This document shows positions 52,809 to 62,077 of a stretch of DNA of 64,000 bases, one piece after another. The notes under the pieces were generated by a model that ran no database searches, had not been told where the DNA came from, and was given only the letters and a program-made list of their open reading frames with translations. Numbering within the stretch: position 1 is the first letter of the stretch; every line of letters starts with the position of its first letter. Source of the DNA: CAZZKJ01 sp964654695 (GTDB lineage Bacteria; Krumholzibacteriota; Krumholzibacteriia; WVZY01); NCBI GenBank assembly GCA_964654695.1, contig CAZZKJ010000002.1, positions 1-64,000 of the forward strand. The letters are read 5' to 3'. Made by a program: the position numbers and the translations under genes.

Positions 52809-54449
52809 GTGAAAGCATCGGACCTGTTCGTGAAAGTTTTGGAGAATGAAGGGGTTGAATACATATTCGGGCTTCCAGGCGAAGAGAACCTGGATCTGCT
52901 CGACTCGCTTAAGAATTCCTCCATTGAATTGATTATCACCCGTCATGAACAAGGTGCAGGATTCATGGCCGCCACGTACGGAAGGCTTACGGGAAAACCA
53001 GGAGTGTGCTTATCGACTTTGGGGCCGGGCGCCACCAACCTTGTCACCCCGGCGGCCTACGCCCAGCTCGGCGCCATGCCCATGATGATGATAACCGGAC
53101 AAAAACCCATCAAGAAAAGCAAACAGGGCAAATTCCAGATAGTGGATATAATAGAATTGATGCGTCCCATCACGAAATTTACGCGGCAGATAGTAAACGG
53201 CAATAATATTCCATCGGTGATCAGGGAGGCGTTTCGCCAGGCCACGGAAGAACGGCCGGGCGCGGTTCATATAGAACTGCCTGAAGACATCGCCGTTGAA
53301 AATGCAGAAGAAAAAATAATCGAAGCCGACACGTACCGCAGGCCGGATGCTGATGAGAAAGTATCGCGCCAGGCCGCAAAAATGATAGAACAGGCTTCCA
53401 TGCCGCTGCTTTTAATCGGCGCCGGAGCCAACCGCAAAAGCACGAGCAAGGCCCTGACGGCATTTATCGATAAAACCGGAATCCCCTTTTTCAATACGCA
53501 AATCGGCAAAGGCGTGGTCGACGAGAGGCATCCAAAATTTCTGGGCACGGCCGCTCTCAGCGACAGTGATTTTATCCACTGCGCCATCGACAGGGCCAAC
53601 CTGATAGTAAACATCGGTCATGATGTAGTGGAGAAACCGCCCTTTCTGATGGAAGTTGGCGGGAAAAAAGTCATTCATGTCAATTTTTTCCCTGCACAAA
53701 TCGACGAAGTGTACTTTCCTCAACTCAACGTCGTTGGAGATATTACTACGTCGGTAATACACATAGCCCGCCATATAAAAAACATGAGCGGCTGGGATTT
53801 GTCTTATTTTGATCGGATAAAGACCGAAGTGGACGCTCACCTAGGGAAATATGCCGGTGATGACCGTTTCCCGGTTCTTCCGCAAAGGCTCGTGAATATC
53901 GTTCGCGAAAAGCTCCCCGAAGATGGCATCGTCACGCTCGATAACGGAGTCTACAAAATATGGTTCGCGCGCAATTATAAATGCTATCGTCCCAATACTC
54001 TTTTGCTCGACAATTCCCTTGCCGCCATGGGCGCGGGACTCCCGAGCGCCCTGGCCGCTAAAATGGTCCATCCCCGGAAAAAAGTAATATCGATAAGCGG
54101 CGACGGCGGATTTTTGATGAATTCACAAGAATTGGAAACGGCCGTTCGCATGGATTTGGATCTGGTCGTGATTATTCTCAACGACGGCGCATATGGAATG
54201 ATCAAGTGGAAACAGGAAGGATTGGGATTTGACAGCTTTGGATTGGACTTTAATAATCCTGATTTTGTAAAATACGCCGAGAGTTTCGGAGCTGCAGGAT
54301 ACAAACCCAAAAGCTGTGAAGAATTCTGCTCGATCCTGGAAAACTGTTTGGCTGCAAAAGGGATTCATGTAATAGATCTTGATGTTGATTATTCGCTTAA
54401 CCATTCGATTCTCAACGTGCTCCTGCGTGAAAAAACTTGCATTTTATAA
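52809..54449 (+). CDS. Acetolactate-synthase-like ThDP-dependent enzyme
   Basis: 546 residues from a GTG start at 52809. N-terminal ThDP-binding fold with the catalytic Glu in RHEQGAGFMAATYGRLTG (about residue 50); central domain; C-terminal ThDP motif GDGGFLMNSQELETAVR through NDGAYGMIKW. Architecture matches catabolic acetolactate synthase AlsS or a biosynthetic IlvB-like enzyme. No small regulatory subunit gene follows, which favours the catabolic or a divergent member. Makes 2-acetolactate from pyruvate if the assignment holds. Confidence 0.85.
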   Translation: MKASDLFVKVLENEGVEYIFGLPGEENLDLLDSLKNSSIELIITRHEQGAGFMAATYGRLTGKPGVCLSTLGPGATNLVTPAAYAQLGAMPMMMITGQKPIKKSKQGKFQIVDIIELMRPITKFTRQIVNGNNIPSVIREAFRQATEERPGAVHIELPEDIAVENAEEKIIEADTYRRPDADEKVSRQAAKMIEQASMPLLLIGAGANRKSTSKALTAFIDKTGIPFFNTQIGKGVVDERHPKFLGTAALSDSDFIHCAIDRANLIVNIGHDVVEKPPFLMEVGGKKVIHVNFFPAQIDEVYFPQLNVVGDITTSVIHIARHIKNMSGWDLSYFDRIKTEVDAHLGKYAGDDRFPVLPQRLVNIVREKLPEDGIVTLDNGVYKIWFARNYKCYRPNTLLLDNSLAAMGAGLPSALAAKMVHPRKKVISISGDGGFLMNSQELETAVRMDLDLVVIILNDGAYGMIKWKQEGLGFDSFGLDFNNPDFVKYAESFGAAGYKPKSCEEFCSILENCLAAKGIHVIDLDVDYSLNHSILNVLLREKTCIL

Positions 54450-54463
54450 TCTGAACTTTACTT

Positions 54464-54973
54464 ATGAATCCAACTAACACATTGGCGGCCGCACTTGCGT
54501 TTAGCCTGCTGGCAGGTCCCTGCAGCGTTCTGTGCGCAGCCGGCGGCCCATCCGCCAATTCTCCCGAGCCCCGCAATTCTCTGGGCATTGGCATCGGCCT
54601 GCCGCAGACGGTTGCCCTGACATATGAGAGGCAGTTAGAACCGGGTTTCGCCCTGCGTCTGCACGCGGGAACTTTTTTCTTGATCAGTTCAGCAGGCGGA
54701 CGCCTGCAGTGGGAGCGCGGAAAACACCGCTACCGGCCGTTCTTCTTTGCCGGGGGCGCCATTATTCATGTTGTAGGGGAATACTCCCTTGATCCGGACG
54801 GAGCGGCCGGCTACCTGTGGCTGGGATCGGGATTGAATGTCAAGCTCCGGAGGTGGACGTTCTACGGCGAAGGCAGTATTCTATATGGCGGAGACCAGAA
54901 TCACGGATTGGGCGAGAATTGGGTTTTTCCTTTTAACCCGGCCATGGCGGCGGGAATCATGTTTGGGTTCTGA
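54464..54973 (+). CDS. Predicted secreted/outer-membrane barrel protein, unknown
   Basis: 169 residues. Signal peptide (LAAALAFSLLAGPCSVLCA). Glycine/aromatic-rich strands (LGIGIGLPQTVALTYERQL, RPFFFAGGAIIHVVGEYS) end with aliphatic-aromatic GIMFGF, pointing to a small outer-membrane barrel. It starts 14 bases after the ALS-like gene. No family recognised. Confidence 0.55.
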   Translation: MNPTNTLAAALAFSLLAGPCSVLCAAGGPSANSPEPRNSLGIGIGLPQTVALTYERQLEPGFALRLHAGTFFLISSAGGRLQWERGKHRYRPFFFAGGAIIHVVGEYSLDPDGAAGYLWLGSGLNVKLRRWTFYGEGSILYGGDQNHGLGENWVFPFNPAMAAGIMFGF

Positions 54974-54991
54974 TTGAAAACATAATCCAGT

Positions 54992-55894
54992 ATGCCCGAC
55001 AAAGTTGAACAAAAATTTTTCACGGATATGCGGGGAGTAAAGCTCTTCTGCTTGATCGCTTTTTCCTACTCCTGGATAATATTCATAATCGTCGACATCT
55101 TTATACTTCCCGGATTGTTTCGCGCCGGGGACACCGCGAAGGTCTGGTTAATAGCTCTTTTCGGCCACATGCTCGCCATGGCCGGACCGGCCCTTGCTTC
55201 AGCGATTCTCTGGAAATTTTACCACAAAGAACACTTCCCGAGGTGGAAATGGAGCCGTCCCAAATACTACCTGCTGGCGGCCGGCTCGATGCTTGCTATT
55301 TGGACTCTTCCCTCGCTGCTGGGCTTAATTTTTGGGAATACACTTTCTTTGCGTTCACCGGTCGAAACGTTTGCATGGGTGGTTATCGGCGCCAGTTTTT
55401 CAATAGGATGGCTGGCCGGACTTGGAGAAGAAACCGGATGGACGGCCTATCTGCTGCCTCGACTGGCTCCCCGCATGGGAAAGAGCCGCGCTCTCATCGC
55501 AGCCGGCATGATTCGCGGGCTCTGGCATATCCCGGTTCTGATCGGTCCCCGCGTAGCCCAAACAATGGCCGGAGAAATAACAACCGCCAGATTGGCAGCG
55601 CTTTCCGTCATCTTTGTATTTCAACTGGTTGTTTCCAATGCGTTGTTCGGCGCACTCTTTGGGTCGGTATGGTACAAGACGGAAAGCCTGCCGCTTTTGG
55701 GATGGATGCACCAGTGGTTCGACGCGGCGCGCGATGTCACGGCGCTTATGGTAATTGGGTACGCCGGCAGCGCGTGGTTTACCATCTATTGGGGAATCCC
55801 GTTCTATTTAGCGGCCGGGCTGTTCCTTACACAAACGGCGCGCGATGAAGGGGCAAACATGTGGACTCTTGCTCCGCCCCGCAATCCGGCTTGA
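54992..55894 (+). CDS. CPBP-family intramembrane glutamic endopeptidase
   Basis: 300 residues, about eight hydrophobic helices. The catalytic motifs are EETGWTAYLLPRL (about residues 148-160, Glu-Glu and Arg) and GMIRGLWHIPVLIG (His), with further conserved residues in LFGALFGSVWYK. CPBP proteins range from CAAX-type proteases to immunity and secretion roles; this one is of the large bacterial ABI group. Lies 18 bases after the small barrel gene. Confidence 0.85.
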   Translation: MPDKVEQKFFTDMRGVKLFCLIAFSYSWIIFIIVDIFILPGLFRAGDTAKVWLIALFGHMLAMAGPALASAILWKFYHKEHFPRWKWSRPKYYLLAAGSMLAIWTLPSLLGLIFGNTLSLRSPVETFAWVVIGASFSIGWLAGLGEETGWTAYLLPRLAPRMGKSRALIAAGMIRGLWHIPVLIGPRVAQTMAGEITTARLAALSVIFVFQLVVSNALFGALFGSVWYKTESLPLLGWMHQWFDAARDVTALMVIGYAGSAWFTIYWGIPFYLAAGLFLTQTARDEGANMWTLAPPRNPA

Positions 55895-55963
55895 TCACAT
55901 CTTGCAAATAATCATCCCTATAGTTAAGCTGGCGTTGTTTAGATCCAATAGGCGCCTTCTCTT

Positions 55964-57724
55964 ATGAAAGGCTCGAACTTGCCGCCCATCAACCAAAGCC
56001 GGCCTGCAAATGAAGTCTCGAGTGGAATCAAATCCGTTCGTACGGCGATTATATGTTTCATTTTCTTGGTTGTATGTCCTTTTTTCATTTATGAATTTTA
56101 TCAGATGGGCAGGACGGAATTCGATGATGCATATATGTACATACGCTATGCGAGGCATTTCCTGGATGGATACGGCTTTTCCTGGAATATTTCCGAAGGC
56201 TCCGCTTATGGATGTACAAGTGTTCTTTATCTGCTCCTTATTACCCTCGAACGCGGCCTCACCTCACTATCCGACGGCTCGGTGCTGACAATAACATCCC
56301 TGTTGTCCGGGTTGGCCGCAGTCACCGCCCTTTCGGCTCTCGCCCACTCCATACTGGAATCCCCGGGATTGCGCCGCGCATGGGTTCCCCTTCTCGTCGT
56401 ACCCGCCGTCGTCGCTACCAAAGAGTTTGTCTACCACTGCAAAACGGGCATGGAAACGAACCTCGCCCTGTTCCTGATTACTCTTTTCTGTTTGTTCGTT
56501 TTTAAGTATACGAAGAGACAGACCCGTCTTCGCTTTGTGTTAATCCTCGTCACCGGTTATCTGAGCTTTCTTACCCGTCCTGACGCCGGGATATACTGGA
56601 TTCTCTTCCCGCCGGTCTTTTTTATATTTTGGGGCGGCTTGCCTTTGAAACGTACTTTTGCATACATAGCTTCGTGCGTCGCAATCCTGGCAATCGATGC
56701 ATTGATCAAGATCCGTCTGTTTGGAGGATTCATTCCGCTGCCTTTCTTCGCCAAGTCCAACGGATTTTATGAAGGATACCTGGGGATGCATGAATGGAAC
56801 GCATTCGAGTTCCTGGTTTCATTTTTCAGGATAAGCCTGCCGTTTGTTCTCGCGATCATATGCCTGGGCGGCCGTACCGTCCTGAAAAAGATCTTTCTAA
56901 TCCTGATCCCTTTATTTCTGACTTTCGCTTACTTTTCATCAATAGTTCAGATTATGGGTTACAAATCGCGTTTCTACTATCCATCCCTGCCGTTCATGCT
57001 CACCGCCGCTATGCTTGCACTCAATTCCTTCACGGCTTCGGGAGGCAGGATACGAGTTGCAGACGCAAGGTCGCTCGCCGTGCGGATGCTGGTAATCGTT
57101 CTGGCGCTGGTGATTTTTGCGGGATCCGTTTTCTGGTATGTCACGGACTTCGCGTGGAACAAAATCCATGATGCGCGAGGGCAGGAATTCCTCCCGAAAA
57201 GAGAGTACGTCTTAGCCGACGGGACTTCGGAAGAACTTCCGCTTCCGGAATGGTGGGAGGCGGTTGGATCGCTTGCGGATCTGCTGCAAAGCCTGCCCGC
57301 CGAAGTCGTATTCGCAGGGTCCGAATACGGCTTTGTAGGTTCGCGCATACCGGAGAAAAAAATCATAGACCTTGTAGGACTTCATGATAAAAAAATTGCA
57401 AAAAAAGGCTTCTCGCTGGATCATATCCTCGAACAGAAGCCAGATATTATTTGGTTCCCGCACTGGGACTACTCCCGTATTATTGTTGAATTCCTGGACA
57501 GCCCGCGGTTCGCAGCCGATTTCGATTATATCCCGCGCATCTATATGTGCGGCCTCGCGGTTCGAAAAGATTCGCAGTACTTCAATCAAATCGCGGAAGG
57601 AATACAGAAGCAGTTTTCCATTCTCTACGGCCGGGGAGATATATCGGGATACATAGCGCAGCCGGCAGATGCCGGCCCCAAAGAAACAGCCCGGCCATTC
57701 CCTCCCTACGACCCCGGATCATAA
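55964..57724 (+). CDS. GT-C membrane glycosyltransferase (arabinofuranosyltransferase-like)
   Basis: 586 residues with roughly ten membrane helices up to residue 400. The first loop has MGRTEFDDAYMYIRYARHF, the Asp-Asp pair typical of AftB-like / GT89 polyprenyl-phosphate-sugar transferases. A soluble C-terminal domain of about 180 residues follows (YVLADGTSEELPLPEWW to DRFYIP-like PRIYMCGLAVR). Likely adds a sugar to a cell-envelope glycan in the periplasm. Not closely tied to neighbours. Confidence 0.7.
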   Translation: MKGSNLPPINQSRPANEVSSGIKSVRTAIICFIFLVVCPFFIYEFYQMGRTEFDDAYMYIRYARHFLDGYGFSWNISEGSAYGCTSVLYLLLITLERGLTSLSDGSVLTITSLLSGLAAVTALSALAHSILESPGLRRAWVPLLVVPAVVATKEFVYHCKTGMETNLALFLITLFCLFVFKYTKRQTRLRFVLILVTGYLSFLTRPDAGIYWILFPPVFFIFWGGLPLKRTFAYIASCVAILAIDALIKIRLFGGFIPLPFFAKSNGFYEGYLGMHEWNAFEFLVSFFRISLPFVLAIICLGGRTVLKKIFLILIPLFLTFAYFSSIVQIMGYKSRFYYPSLPFMLTAAMLALNSFTASGGRIRVADARSLAVRMLVIVLALVIFAGSVFWYVTDFAWNKIHDARGQEFLPKREYVLADGTSEELPLPEWWEAVGSLADLLQSLPAEVVFAGSEYGFVGSRIPEKKIIDLVGLHDKKIAKKGFSLDHILEQKPDIIWFPHWDYSRIIVEFLDSPRFAADFDYIPRIYMCGLAVRKDSQYFNQIAEGIQKQFSILYGRGDISGYIAQPADAGPKETARPFPPYDPGS

Positions 57725-57786
57725 TCCACAGCCGGCGCTTTGACATGGGATATCGGTTGCTGCATCCATTTGAGCTAAAACCCGGA

Positions 57787-57815
57787 TTGCACATACGCAG
57801 CTTTTATTGTATTCT
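57787..57815 (+). promoter_or_regulatory. Possible sigma-70 promoter before the DinB-family fragment
   Basis: TTGCAC (57787-57792), 17-base spacer, TATTCT (57810-57815). No strong ribosome-binding site follows before the ATG at 57857. Confidence 0.3.
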
Positions 57816-57856
57816 CTAACCGTTCAAAAAACAGCAGGAGCCCCACACAAAACGAA

Positions 57857-58093
57857 TTGAACACATCATTCTTAGAGAGTCCTCTCATGAACAAAGCTTG
57901 TTTCAGCAGGCGTCCCGCAAAAACGGAATATTTCGATTATAATGTCAGGCTTTTTCAGGGATTTGATGAAAATATTCTTGGAAGCAAAGGCCGGGCCAGT
58001 GGACATTTTTTCACAGTCCGATCCATACTCCATATAATCGCCGGGCATGCCGCCCACCATTTAGATTTCTTGAGCAAAAACTACCTGCTTTAG
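57857..58093 (+). pseudogene. C-terminal fragment of a DinB-family protein
   Basis: 78 residues. The last 40 resemble the C-terminus of DinB/YfiT-type metalloproteins: KGRASGHFFTVRSILHII then AGHAAHHLDFLSKNYL, where the His pair is part of the metal site. The N-terminal two-thirds of the family, including the first His, is missing and I find no trace upstream. Best read as a truncated remnant; it has an ATG at 57857 and another at 57887. Confidence 0.5.
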
Positions 58094-58118
58094 TGCGCCT
58101 AGAGCAAATTTGTTATAA

Positions 58119-59711
58119 ATGAAAACCCCTGATACCGACAGATCCGTGAACTTGAAGTATCGGAATAAATATGAAGGGCTTTCCTCGCTGCGGTGCCTTC
58201 TCCGTTTGTGCTTTACAGTAGCGATCGCGGCCGGAATTGGGCCCCCGCCCACATCGGCCGCGCACAAAGGCGTGGATCCCAAGCATATCTCCTTTTTGAT
58301 AGAACAGATGTCAACTGATATGCGGTACGAAATATCGTCGCTGCAGTATCTGCTTGAACCCGGGGAACTGCTCGAACTGCTCAAGCTTCGCACCGATTAC
58401 GCGCGAGTCAGGTGGATTCGAGAATTCTGGGAATCTCAAGATCCGGTATTCACCACGAAGGAGAACGAACGCCTGACCGAACATAAGCAGCGCGTTGCTT
58501 ATGCGGAATCCAACTTTTACATACCGCGCTGGCCGATGTGGGACCAGCGCGGAGAAGTTTACATCCGCTTCGGTCCTCCCGATTTCCGCAAAGCGATCGA
58601 ACCCAAAACGACTATTATGGGCCCGATTCCCAAGAAAGAAATATGGTACTACGGGCAGTTCGATATGTATGTTCTCTTTGAAGACGCTTTATCCAACGGC
58701 GAATATACTTGCTTTTTGAAGCACATTAGAGCCGCGCGCGGGATGTCCCTCGGTATAGCCGGTGATGGTATTGACGCTCCGGTCGGCAAGGAGACTATTC
58801 TTCCACCCAGAATTACCGTAGAATCCCGCTTGGATTTGATTGAAAAAAAACTCAACAATTTCACCGAAGTGGCTCGGTCAATCCGCGCCTCATCCCGCTA
58901 TCAATCCCGGAGATTCAAACTTCCTTTTGTTTTCCAGGCGGCCGATTTCCGGGGAGGCGCGTCGCTCAACCGGGTCGATGTCAATATCGAGTTCTCAGCC
59001 GATTCGTCCGCGGTCAAAAACAAAGAAGACTTCATGGAATACACCGCGACGGCCGTGTGCATGAATACCGACAAAAAGGAAATCGGACGCGATGCCCGCA
59101 GCATAAAAATTCCAACCCCGCTAGCCGCGTCCGCGGACATGCGCCTTATACCGACGCAGCTGACGTTTTCCCTTCCTCCCGGGTTCTATTTCCTGGCGGT
59201 TACAATGGAAGAGAAAGGCACCGGCAGGTTGACTTCATATCGCAAAGATATTACGTGCAGGGATTTCGAAAACAATCTGTCCGTAAGCGATGTGCTTTTC
59301 GCCAGGAAAATAACACCCGCCAAAGGCAACTCAATGTTTAACAGAGGGGCGATTCAGGTTGTTCCGCATCCTTTATCCCGTTACCGCAAGCCGGTCGGCA
59401 TTCCCGTCTATTTTGAAGTTTACAACCTGTTTAATGATCAAAACGGATCCGCTTCGTATACTGTTGAGTACAGGATCGTTTCCCGCCAATTGAAAAAAGC
59501 GGGATTCTGGGGTCTCTTCAAGAGAGCAAAACCGTTGTTCGATATATCATCCAGTTTCCAGGCAGCATGCCGCGGCGGCCGCGACCAGGTTCACATAGAT
59601 ATTGGTTCGGACAACTTCGACAAGGGAGAGTATACTCTCAACGTAATAATCACGGACAACCTGTCCGGAAATAAAGCCGAAAGGGAAGCGGATTTTACGA
59701 TATTGGAGTAA
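58119..59711 (+). CDS. GWxTD-domain exported protein
   Basis: 530 residues. Signal sequence (LCFTVAIAAGIGPPPTSA). The GWxTD domain (about residues 85-200) reads RWIREFWESQDPVF, then TEHKQRVAYAESNF, WDQRGEVYIRFGPPD and EIWYYGQFDMYVLFED. Function unknown; the domain is common in Acidobacteria and FCB-type phyla. The rest consists of beta-rich domains (residues 270-530). The following thiamine gene starts 16 bases later. Confidence 0.82.
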   Translation: MKTPDTDRSVNLKYRNKYEGLSSLRCLLRLCFTVAIAAGIGPPPTSAAHKGVDPKHISFLIEQMSTDMRYEISSLQYLLEPGELLELLKLRTDYARVRWIREFWESQDPVFTTKENERLTEHKQRVAYAESNFYIPRWPMWDQRGEVYIRFGPPDFRKAIEPKTTIMGPIPKKEIWYYGQFDMYVLFEDALSNGEYTCFLKHIRAARGMSLGIAGDGIDAPVGKETILPPRITVESRLDLIEKKLNNFTEVARSIRASSRYQSRRFKLPFVFQAADFRGGASLNRVDVNIEFSADSSAVKNKEDFMEYTATAVCMNTDKKEIGRDARSIKIPTPLAASADMRLIPTQLTFSLPPGFYFLAVTMEEKGTGRLTSYRKDITCRDFENNLSVSDVLFARKITPAKGNSMFNRGAIQVVPHPLSRYRKPVGIPVYFEVYNLFNDQNGSASYTVEYRIVSRQLKKAGFWGLFKRAKPLFDISSSFQAACRGGRDQVHIDIGSDNFDKGEYTLNVIITDNLSGNKAEREADFTILE

Positions 59712-59727
59712 GCCGCTCATCAAAAAA

Positions 59728-60384
59728 ATGCCTAAAACCGTCATATTCGCCAACGGATGCCCCATGGAAGAACCACCGGTTGATGATCTTATCCATCCGG
59801 AGGATACGGTTATTTGCGCCGACGGCGGGGCCGTTCACGCTTTGTCCTTGGGAATAATCCCAAATATCGTCATTGGAGACTGCGATTCTCTGCCGAAGGG
59901 AACAACCGACGACCTGCGTGCACGCGGCGTCCAGATTATTAAAAAGCCATCAAAAAAAAACGAAACCGACCTGGAACTCGCCGTGCAATTGGCGGTGGCA
60001 AGAGGAGCGTCTCGTATTTTAGTCCTCACCGCTCTCGGCGGCAGGATGGATCAGAGCCTGGCAAATATCCTATTGCTGGCGAAACCTGAATGGCAGCCCA
60101 TACGGATTGAATTGGCGGAAGGAAAACAAGCAGCAGTTCTCATACGCGGCCCCGACGAGATAGAGATTGCCGGCGATAAAGGTGATATATTCTCGTTGAT
60201 TCCACTCAGTGAAGTATTGAACGGCGTGACCCTCGAAGGTCTGGAATGGCCGGCGAAAGACTCGGTTTTTCACCTCGGCAGCACCGAGCCCATAAGCAAC
60301 TCTTTTACGGGAGAAAAAGCCCTGGTCCGTATCGATTCAGGAACAGCCCTTATCGTACACATCCCCAAAATCGCAGCCCGATAA
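59728..60384 (+). CDS. thiN: Thiamine pyrophosphokinase
   Basis: 218 residues. Transfers pyrophosphate from ATP to thiamine to make ThDP, the cofactor of the acetolactate-synthase-like enzyme upstream. Active-site motifs: VICADGGAVHALSLG, PNIVIGDCDSLP and KKNETDLELAVQLAV, with the C-terminal thiamine-binding beta domain (SVFHLGSTEPISNSFTGEKA). Normal length. Confidence 0.92.
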   Translation: MPKTVIFANGCPMEEPPVDDLIHPEDTVICADGGAVHALSLGIIPNIVIGDCDSLPKGTTDDLRARGVQIIKKPSKKNETDLELAVQLAVARGASRILVLTALGGRMDQSLANILLLAKPEWQPIRIELAEGKQAAVLIRGPDEIEIAGDKGDIFSLIPLSEVLNGVTLEGLEWPAKDSVFHLGSTEPISNSFTGEKALVRIDSGTALIVHIPKIAAR

Positions 60385-60412
60385 TTGGGGCTGCCTGGAC
60401 AATTATTCTTAT

Positions 60413-61021
60413 TTGCCATATGATGTAATCCCAAATTACAATCCCAAAAGGCAGGACTTTATTATCAAAACAAAACCGCCCACAATTGGCTGTTATTCCC
60501 GCCGCATAAAAGCTTTATTTTTTATTCCGGCATTTTTCACTCTGGTTATTACTGCATGCGGGCCGGAAGAGGAGTTGGAGTGGCCGGTCGTAAAAAACAA
60601 AATCCGCAGCCGCTTCCCGGATGTCGCGCAGATGTCCACCGAAGAGTTGGCAGGACTTATGGAGGTTGAAAACGGAAACAAACCCGTTCTCATTGACGTT
60701 CGCGCACTTGAGGAGTTCGAGGTCAGCCGTATTCGCGGCGCAAAACGCGCCGAAAGTGAACGCGATGCTATCGAAGTTCTAAAGAACATAGACAAAGATT
60801 GCCCGATAGTGCTTTATTGCTCGGTCGGCTATCGGTCGTCGCAGCTGGCGGACAAGCTGCGCCGCCGCGGCTATTCAAAGGTATTCAATCTGGAGGGGGC
60901 CATTTTCCAATGGGCCAATGAAGGAAGACCGGTTTATTCCGACAGCGGCAGGGTTTACAGGGTTCATCCCTATGACCGCCGCTGGGGACGGTTATTGGAT
61001 GAAAAATACAGGACACATTAA
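60413..61021 (+). CDS. Rhodanese-domain lipoprotein
   Basis: Up to 202 residues from a TTG at 60413; the start is uncertain. A hydrophobic segment ends in the lipobox LVITAC-G, so the mature protein is a lipoprotein. The rhodanese domain includes VLIDVRALEEFEVSRIRGAK and the active-site loop VLYCSVGYRSSQLADKL with the persulfide Cys. The domain ends with FNLEGAIFQWANEGRPV. Sulfur transfer or a redox-linked thiol role in the periplasm. The next gene starts inside its 3' end. Confidence 0.8.
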   Translation: MPYDVIPNYNPKRQDFIIKTKPPTIGCYSRRIKALFFIPAFFTLVITACGPEEELEWPVVKNKIRSRFPDVAQMSTEELAGLMEVENGNKPVLIDVRALEEFEVSRIRGAKRAESERDAIEVLKNIDKDCPIVLYCSVGYRSSQLADKLRRRGYSKVFNLEGAIFQWANEGRPVYSDSGRVYRVHPYDRRWGRLLDEKYRTH

Positions 61022-61787
61022 TACTCCGGATTGCTCCTATATGGATGGATCTAAACCTCTTTCTGTCAGCATTGTAATCCCATTGAAAAACGAGCACGAA
61101 TCCATCATTCCGCTTGCCTGTGAAATACAATCGGTCATGGACGGTTTGGAGTTTCCATGGGAATGCATTTGGATCGATGACGGTTCAACGGATAATTCAC
61201 TGCAGGAGCTAAAAAAAATCCGCGACGGGAATTCCTGCCATCATTTTATCCGGTTTCAAAATAATTTCGGACAATCCGCAGCCATTTCTGAGGGATTCAA
61301 GCATGCTTCGGGACGAATCATTGCAACGATGGATGCAGATTTGCAAAGCGATCCGAAGGATATTCCAAAACTGCTCAAACTGCTGCTAGAAAGCGGCGCA
61401 GACATGGTAAACGGCGTGCGCAGAAACCGCAAGGATTCCCGGACAAGAAAATTTTCATCTCGAATCGCAAATGGTTTCCGTAATATTGTTACCGGCAGCC
61501 GGGTGACGGATATCGGCTGTTCGATGAGGATATTCAAGCGGGAATGCGTGGACGGTATTATTCTTTTCAAGGGAATGCACAGGTTTCTTCCCACGCTGGC
61601 GGAATCAAACGGCTGCAAAATCATGGAAACAGATGTGAATCACCGCCAAAGGCGCTACGGCAGGCCCAAATACGGCGTCAGCAACCGGTTGTGGGTGGGC
61701 ATACTGGATACACTTATGATAAGGTGGTACTGTTTCAGGCGCATCAATCCACAAATCGAATCGAAATCCATAGAAAAGGAAGACTAG
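60999..61787 (+). CDS. Family 2 glycosyltransferase (ArnC/DPM-like)
   Basis: About 262 residues. SVSIVIPLKNEHESIIPLAC, the DDGSTDNS motif and ATMDADLQSDPKDIP mark a polyprenyl-phosphate-sugar synthase of the ArnC/GtrB group. No C-terminal membrane helices are seen, unlike ArnC. The ATG at 60999 (GGACGG upstream) overlaps the rhodanese gene by 23 bases; an ATG at 61041 is an alternative. First gene of a unit with the LAB_N and ArnT-like genes. Confidence 0.85.
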   Translation: MKNTGHINTPDCSYMDGSKPLSVSIVIPLKNEHESIIPLACEIQSVMDGLEFPWECIWIDDGSTDNSLQELKKIRDGNSCHHFIRFQNNFGQSAAISEGFKHASGRIIATMDADLQSDPKDIPKLLKLLLESGADMVNGVRRNRKDSRTRKFSSRIANGFRNIVTGSRVTDIGCSMRIFKRECVDGIILFKGMHRFLPTLAESNGCKIMETDVNHRQRRYGRPKYGVSNRLWVGILDTLMIRWYCFRRINPQIESKSIEKED

Positions 61788-61789
61788 GG

Positions 61790-62077
61790 ATGGATAAGCT
61801 CTGGCTGATAGTGGGATTCTTGGGACAAGTAATTTTCGGGGGACGTTTTGTGATCCAATGGATAAGCAGCGAAAGAGCTCGCAAGAGCTATGTGCCGATT
61901 GCGTTCTGGTACATGAGTATAGCCGGGGCTGCCTGTCTTCTCGTCTATGCGCTTCATAAGAAAGATCCCGTATTCATATTGGGCCAGTCCACAGGATTCC
62001 TGATATACTCCCGCAACCTTTATCTCATTCGCCGGCAGAAACAGGATATACATGGCCCTGCGGTCAGACAGGCATAA
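61790..62077 (+). CDS. LAB_N-domain small membrane protein
   Basis: 95 residues, three membrane helices. Matches the lipid-A-disaccharide-synthase N-terminal domain family: GFLGQVIFGGRFVIQWISSE at the start and LGQSTGFLIYSRNLYLI near the end. Such proteins occur next to ArnT/ArnC-type genes and are thought to aid lipid-linked sugar handling. The start is two bases after the GT2 stop, and the ArnT-like gene overlaps its end by 26 bases. Confidence 0.82.
   Translation: MDKLWLIVGFLGQVIFGGRFVIQWISSERARKSYVPIAFWYMSIAGAACLLVYALHKKDPVFILGQSTGFLIYSRNLYLIRRQKQDIHGPAVRQA

Noticed and set aside
54992..55894. CPBP protein as part of a phage-defence or bacteriocin-immunity island
   Set aside because: No bacteriocin, toxin or defence genes are adjacent, so only the general family call is justified.
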